Positions 6,071 through 8,958 of a stretch of 8,958 nucleotides of DNA are shown in pieces. Under the pieces are notes generated by a model. The model worked only from the letters and a program-made list of their open reading frames with translations, was not told where the DNA came from and ran no database searches. Position 1 is the stretch's first letter. Every line of letters begins with the position of its first letter. Source of the stretch: Acidobacteriota bacterium (lineage in GTDB: Bacteria; Acidobacteriota; Terriglobia; Terriglobales; Acidobacteriaceae); the NCBI GenBank assembly GCA_003225515.1, contig QIAK01000418.1:1-8958 (forward strand), in the 5' to 3' direction. The position numbers were made by a program, and so were the translations under genes.

Positions 6071-7084
6071 TTACCGGCCCTTGCGGCGGTCTTCCCTTTG
6101 CGCCTTCTCCTTGCGCGGAGGTGGGCTCGGCTTGTGGGAATTCTGCTTCGGCGCTGAATGCGTCGTGTTCGACGAATGCTGTGCGGCACGGTCATTTACA
6201 CGACTCTCGCTCGACCGGGTTCCTCCCGACGCACTGCCCGTTGACGCGCCGGCTTTTACCGGAGGCGTGAACGGGCGGAAGCCCTCGTTCGGACCTCCCT
6301 TATTTCCTGCCGGGGACGCTACCCGCGCTTCTTTCGGGGATATCTCCGGCGTGTGATATTCGCCTCCGGCGGCCCGCGCCGGAACCACGGAATGGCTGCT
6401 AAAGTCAGCCGGCCTGGCCGTGGCGGCAACGGCTGGACGGCCATGATTCTCAGATGCGAAGTTCTGCCGATTCTGGCTCGCGGCCTGCTCATGATGCGTT
6501 TGCTCCGCCAGCGGCGCGGTATGCGTTTCGTGCGCTGCCGCCTCTTCCTGCACGGTCGGTACAGCCTTCACGCCGCCTTCTCCGCCATTGAAGCTTGTAG
6601 TGGCTGTACTGTTGACGATGACCGAGCGGTTATAGACGTGGGTCACGCTGCTCACGCTGACGTTGGTGACGTAGCGGTTGTAGTAGAACGCTCCGCCACG
6701 CCACTCGCCGCCCACGAATCCCACCCCGCCATAGCCGAATCCGTAGTTAATCCCACCATAAAAACCAACGTGCGGACCCCAGTACCCCGGGTGCCAGGCA
6801 TAGAATCCTCCGCCCCAACCCCAGTACCCAGGCGTCCACAGCATGCCGACGGGCGCCACCACCCACGTGCCGGGCACCCAATAATAGCCACCCTCGTCAT
6901 TCCAGCCCCAATAACCCGGAGTCCAGAAATAACCGGGGCCGGGACAAAGGGGCTGCGCATAAATCGGCAACGGAGGCGGACCGACTCGGACCGAGACAAA
7001 CACCTGCGAAAAAGACACTCGGGTAAACGACAAAATGACAACTGCCAGTACCAGCCAGCGAACTGCAGTCCTGTTGATGTTCAT
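6071..7084 (-). CDS. secreted YXWGXW-repeat protein with basic disordered tail
   Basis: The 337-residue protein has a signal peptide at residues 1-26 (RTAVRWLVLAVVILSFTRVSFS). Residues 45-130 hold four aromatic repeats of the WXXGXW/YXWGXW type (PF12779): YFWTPGYWGW (52-61), YYWVPGTWV (67-75), MLWTPGYWGW (81-90) and YAWHPGYWG (95-103). A Gly/Tyr-rich stretch and a short conserved-looking segment, YYNRYVTNVSVSSVTHVYNRSV, follow (about 134-156). The rest is low-complexity: His/Glu/Gln, then Ser/Pro, ending strongly basic (PPPRKEKAQREDRRKGR). The function of this family is unknown; an extracellular or envelope structural role is an inference. I chose ATG 7084 over an in-frame ATG at 7204 because it begins the signal peptide and has AGGGG eight bases upstream; the extra 40 residues look non-coding. 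Confidence 0.82.
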   Translation of the reverse strand: MNINRTAVRWLVLAVVILSFTRVSFSQVFVSVRVGPPPLPIYAQPLCPGPGYFWTPGYWGWNDEGGYYWVPGTWVVAPVGMLWTPGYWGWGGGFYAWHPGYWGPHVGFYGGINYGFGYGGVGFVGGEWRGGAFYYNRYVTNVSVSSVTHVYNRSVIVNSTATTSFNGGEGGVKAVPTVQEEAAAHETHTAPLAEQTHHEQAASQNRQNFASENHGRPAVAATARPADFSSHSVVPARAAGGEYHTPEISPKEARVASPAGNKGGPNEGFRPFTPPVKAGASTGSASGGTRSSESRVNDRAAQHSSNTTHSAPKQNSHKPSPPPRKEKAQREDRRKGR

Positions 7085-7325
7085 TACCGGTCCCCTTGTT
7101 CGTGTCCCTTGCCCAGACCCGCCACGCGAAAGCGCGCAACGCCATTGTGCCTTAAAAGCCACAGCTCCGCCGGATGACGTTCCTCCCCTGTAAACCCAGA
7201 ACATTAGAGTATGTTGCTCAGCTCAGAAACTTTTCAGATTGAACAAATTAAAGCTGGAAGTGGTAGGAGAATCCGGGAGCGGAATCAACAAATGTGCCAG
7301 CGAAGCCGCAGCGTGCATCGAAAGC

Positions 7326-7369
7326 CAACGACGAACGACCGACGACCAAAGACGGAAGACCGACGACCG
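7326..7369 (-). repeat. GGTCGTCGGTC-type short-period repeat after the DUF2203 gene
   Basis: On the plus strand the tract is a chain of GACC, GACG and AAGAC words, with the 11-mer GACCGACGACC present twice (7337-7347 and 7358-7368), 21 bases apart. It ends six bases from the stop codon of the DUF2203 gene, that is, directly 3' of it. Such GACCGACGACC chains are another intergenic repeat type I associate with acidobacterial genomes (recollection, not a search). Confidence 0.6.
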
Positions 7370-7374
7370 CCCCC

Positions 7375-7809
7375 CTAATTCGCCTTCCGGCTACGCACGA
7401 TCCGCTTATCAATTGGCTTGCGCCCGGCGAAACCTTCCTGCATTCCGTGCCAGTGAGTGATGGATTTCTCTCCCATGCGCCAGCACAGCAGAATGATCTG
7501 GCCCTCGACCTCGCAGGGAAAATCGAGCAGGCCGATGTCAATGTCCTTCACTTGCACGCCGATCGAGTCGATCTCAGCCAGCGCATCCTTGGCGCGCTGC
7601 TCAGCCTTGGCGCGCTGCGCCTTCCGCCGCGCCACAGGGACTACATCCACAAAAGTGCCGCCGTTCAGAAAAATCTTATGGGCGAGCGCCTGTTGCTCGG
7701 CCTCTACTTCTTCCATGAGCTTCTTAGCCGTAATCGCGGTGCGCAACAGCGACTCGAGCACCGGCAACAACGACTGCGCTTCATCGAGCGTAAACTTGCG
7801 GTCTGACAT
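7375..7809 (-). CDS. DUF2203 family protein
   Basis: The 144-residue protein is predicted cytoplasmic, with no signal peptide. Family features are an N-terminal helix starting FTLDEAQSLLPVLESLL (6-22), a charged coiled-coil-like middle (about 25-80, rich in Glu, Lys, Arg and Ala), and the conserved C-terminal block: GVQVKDIDIGLLDFP (84-98), LLCWRMGE (107-114) and HWHGMQEGFAGRKPI (119-133). This block is the DUF2203 (PF09969) signature; its biochemical role is not established. The repeated His and Trp around 119-121 could bind a ligand or metal, but that is a guess. The ribosome binding site is poor. The gene lies 53 bases after the 7863-8420 gene on the same strand and could share its transcript. 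A periodic repeat follows its stop codon. Confidence 0.85.
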   Translation of the reverse strand: MSDRKFTLDEAQSLLPVLESLLRTAITAKKLMEEVEAEQQALAHKIFLNGGTFVDVVPVARRKAQRAKAEQRAKDALAEIDSIGVQVKDIDIGLLDFPCEVEGQIILLCWRMGEKSITHWHGMQEGFAGRKPIDKRIVRSRKAN

Positions 7810-7840
7810 GACTCTATTCTAATGCAGCAACGGCATTGTG

Positions 7841-7860
7841 AGCGCCCGCAGCCGAGCGCT
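7841..7860. terminator. possible hairpin between two leftward genes
   Basis: AGCGC (7841-7845) pairs with GCGCT (7856-7860) across a 10-base loop, starting two bases after the stop codon of the 7863-8420 gene. There is no U-run, so it may be only a stabilising stem or incidental in GC-rich DNA. Confidence 0.2.
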
Positions 7861-7862
7861 GT

Positions 7863-8420
7863 TTAGGGCTTGCCCTTAAGCGCAGCAACAGCCGAGCCAC
7901 TCACGCTCTGTACGTCGGCAACAATTTTGGCCATTGCCAGATCGAAATTCTTGTCGCGATTCCCTTTAAATAGGGCCCACTGCACGTGCTCGGTAAATCC
8001 CCACAGGAGAGAGTTGGTCTTCGGATCGCGGATCACCACCCGAAATTGCGGATCGTAGCTGGCCGCTCCAGTGCTATCTCCGTGAAACACGGCTCGCGAT
8101 ATAGGGGGCATCGTAAACTGTATTTCGAAAGCCAAATCAGCGTCGGCGGGAACGCTGGTCAGCTCATACTTACCCCAGGTTTTCATCGCTGCATAAAACT
8201 GGTTGTAGGCGCGCTCTGCGCTTCCGCTGAATTCTGGCTCGTCCGAGGACCGGTCCTCGCTCCCCGCATTCGCCACAAACACTTTCTTAGCCATCACGAT
8301 CTGTTGCGGCACCGGAGCAGGAGGCACCTGCTTCGATTGTTGCGCTGTCAGGACAGCACCCTGAAGCAAAGAAATTGCAAGACCGATGCTGAGAACAACT
8401 CCGTTGCAGTGTCGCGCCAT
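7863..8420 (-). CDS. small secreted protein of unknown function
   Basis: The 185-residue protein has a signal peptide (hydrophobic VVLSIGLAISLLQGAVL, likely cleavage near TAQ-Q, residues 26-27), then a Gln/Pro-rich linker (28-40). The mature domain contains KKVFVANAGSED (45-56), an acidic Ser-rich loop, AYNQFYAAMKTWGKYELTSVPADADLAFEIQF (71-102), and YDPQFRVVIRDPKTNSLLWGFTEHVQWALFKGNRDKNFDLAMAKIVADV (122-170). The alternation of helix (YNQFYAAMKTWGKY) and strands (ADLAFEIQF, FRVVIRDP, LLWGFTEHV) is reminiscent of small periplasmic alpha/beta domains that compare a strand-end Asp with a Lys loop, but I cannot name a family. The start is well supported: AGGAGG lies five bases before the ATG. The function is unknown; the protein is probably periplasmic. 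Confidence 0.75.
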   Translation of the reverse strand: MARHCNGVVLSIGLAISLLQGAVLTAQQSKQVPPAPVPQQIVMAKKVFVANAGSEDRSSDEPEFSGSAERAYNQFYAAMKTWGKYELTSVPADADLAFEIQFTMPPISRAVFHGDSTGAASYDPQFRVVIRDPKTNSLLWGFTEHVQWALFKGNRDKNFDLAMAKIVADVQSVSGSAVAALKGKP

Positions 8421-8432
8421 AAAGTCCTCCTA
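8421..8432 (-). promoter_or_regulatory. strong ribosome binding site for the small secreted protein
   Basis: The minus strand reads TAGGAGGACTTT followed by ATG, so a full AGGAGG sits five bases before the start codon. It fixes ATG 8420 as the start and suggests efficient translation. Confidence 0.7.
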
Positions 8433-8469
8433 CATCTAGCTCATCATCTCACTTCTGAAACCCGAGGCG

Positions 8470-8502
8470 GCAGGAATGTTCCTGCACGAATGGGGCCCCC
8501 CA
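8470..8502. repeat. two adjacent palindromes
   Basis: GCAGGAA-TG-TTCCTGC (8470-8485) is a perfect seven-base inverted repeat. Six bases on lies TGGGG-CC-CCCCA (8491-8502), a perfect five-base one. Both sit in the spacer upstream of the small secreted protein gene and downstream of the gene at the right edge. They resemble REP-like extragenic palindromes, which I have not been able to check for other copies. Confidence 0.4.
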
Positions 8503-8621
8503 CAGAGTAGACGCGCCGCAGCCGCTTTTACTGTGTAGTTTCATCAAGCCAATGTAAATCTTTGTAACGGTTCGGACGATGAATCGTGATCCGTGTAAAT
8601 CGCTAGGCGAAATATCTAGCT

Positions 8622-8958
8622 TTAATGGGTTCTCGCGTGCGAGGGATCTGGCGACGTCGCTGTATTCAGGTCAACGTGAAGTCCTTGCGCAGGGTTCGTT
8701 GCCGGCGGATAGCAGTTTCCATCGCGACTGTAGTTGGTGCAGCGCCCGGCGACATCCTTGCGCTGCGGAGATTGCGCGAACTGCCAGACTTCGGCGAACG
8801 CCACTCCGCTTTGCGCCGGACTCGGCGGACTCTGCGGAAACGCGCATCCCGGCGCGGGCGGGCAAGCATCATTGATCGCCCAATAAACAATCTCGCGGCT
8901 GGCATGGGCGCCCTCGCCCGCGTGCTCGCGGATGTCATTGGCGGTGACAACATTTCCG
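8622..8958 (-). CDS. DUF1906/GH25-like glycoside hydrolase-fold protein, C-terminal part
   Basis: The reading frame is open from the right edge to a TAA at 8622-8624, giving the last 111 residues of a longer protein whose start lies outside the window. It reads GNVVTANDIREHAGEGAHASREIVYWAINDAC..., then VAFAEVWQFAQSPQRKDVAGRC (52-73), TNYSRDGNCYPP (74-85) and LHVDLNTATSPDPSHAR (93-109). The VWQFAQSPQRKD...VDLN ending is what I expect at the end of the Rv2525c-like DUF1906 domain or a GH25-type lysozyme barrel: a strand with Trp-Gln, then a final strand with an Asp-Leu-Asn. The catalytic part is not in the window, so activity on peptidoglycan or another glycan is only inferred. Several Cys residues (32, 38, 73, 82) suggest an exported protein. 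Confidence 0.65.
   Translation of the reverse strand, partial: GNVVTANDIREHAGEGAHASREIVYWAINDACPPAPGCAFPQSPPSPAQSGVAFAEVWQFAQSPQRKDVAGRCTNYSRDGNCYPPATNPAQGLHVDLNTATSPDPSHARTH

Noticed and set aside
6353..7177. Open frame of 274 codons on the plus strand
   Set aside because: It lies antisense to the YXWGXW-repeat gene, has no recognisable domain or signal, and is rich in Arg, Pro and His as expected for the complement of Gly/Ser/Tyr-rich coding sequence.
7085..7204. In-frame upstream extension of the YXWGXW protein (start at 7204)
   Set aside because: The added 40 residues would precede the signal peptide, look non-coding, and the start lacks a ribosome binding site; ATG 7084 has one and begins the signal peptide.
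7294..7806. Plus-strand open frame opposite the DUF2203 gene
   Set aside because: The minus-strand frame carries the full DUF2203 signature; the plus frame starts inside the repeat tract and has no recognisable features.
7986..8510. Plus-strand open frame of 174 codons opposite the small secreted protein
   Set aside because: The minus-strand gene has a signal peptide and a strong ribosome binding site; the plus frame has neither.
8579..8875. Open frame of 98 codons on the plus strand
   Set aside because: It overlaps the DUF1906-like reading frame on the opposite strand and its translation shows no familiar pattern.
5129..8958. Five leftward genes as one operon or a biosynthetic/defence island
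   Set aside because: Most gaps are 200-300 bases with their own promoter-like signals or repeat tracts, and the products have no shared pathway or defence-type domains.

Overview
The window looks like chromosomal DNA from an Acidobacteriota bacterium (Terriglobia/Koribacter-like). I infer this from the mix of gene families: a YXWGXW-repeat secreted protein with a basic tail, a bacterial Ig-like lipoprotein, a DUF2203 protein, and a DUF1906-like glycoside-hydrolase-fold protein ending in a VDLNTATSPDPS-type motif. GC-rich genes separated by short periodic repeat tracts fit the same picture. No rRNA, tRNA, transposase, integrase or CRISPR array is visible.

Layout, left to right. Bases 1-10 are the first codons of a leftward gene with a strong ribosome binding site. 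Bases 11-394 are an AT-rich spacer with direct and inverted repeats and a good rightward sigma70-type promoter match. A leftward SH3-domain lipoprotein gene (395-1426) is divergent from a rightward CPA1-type Na+/H+ antiporter gene (1612-2838). The antiporter gene is followed by a rightward gene for a secreted DsbA/thioredoxin-fold protein (3017-3628). That gene converges on a leftward 6-phosphofructokinase gene (3738-4802), with a heptamer repeat and a long hairpin between the two stop codons.

Everything further right is leftward: an Ig-like lipoprotein (5129-5776), the YXWGXW-repeat protein (6071-7084), a DUF2203 protein (7375-7809), a small secreted protein of unknown function (7863-8420), and the 3' part of a DUF1906/GH25-like gene (8622-8958) that runs off the right edge.

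The genes do not form an obvious operon or pathway. Most are separated by 100-300 bases and appear to be single transcription units. The closest pair is 7863-8420 and 7375-7809, with a 53-base gap, and these could be co-transcribed. Five of the nine substantially covered genes encode proteins with a signal peptide or lipobox, so the region is rich in envelope functions. The two well-understood functions are cation/proton exchange and the phosphofructokinase step of glycolysis.

I see no convincing new multi-gene system. The most interesting points are non-coding. Three different short-period repeat tracts each sit within a few tens of bases of a stop codon, and one of them folds into a long composite hairpin. 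The phosphofructokinase leader carries repeated CTCGAGTTT-type boxes, and the enzyme has a mixed ATP/PPi-type active-site signature.
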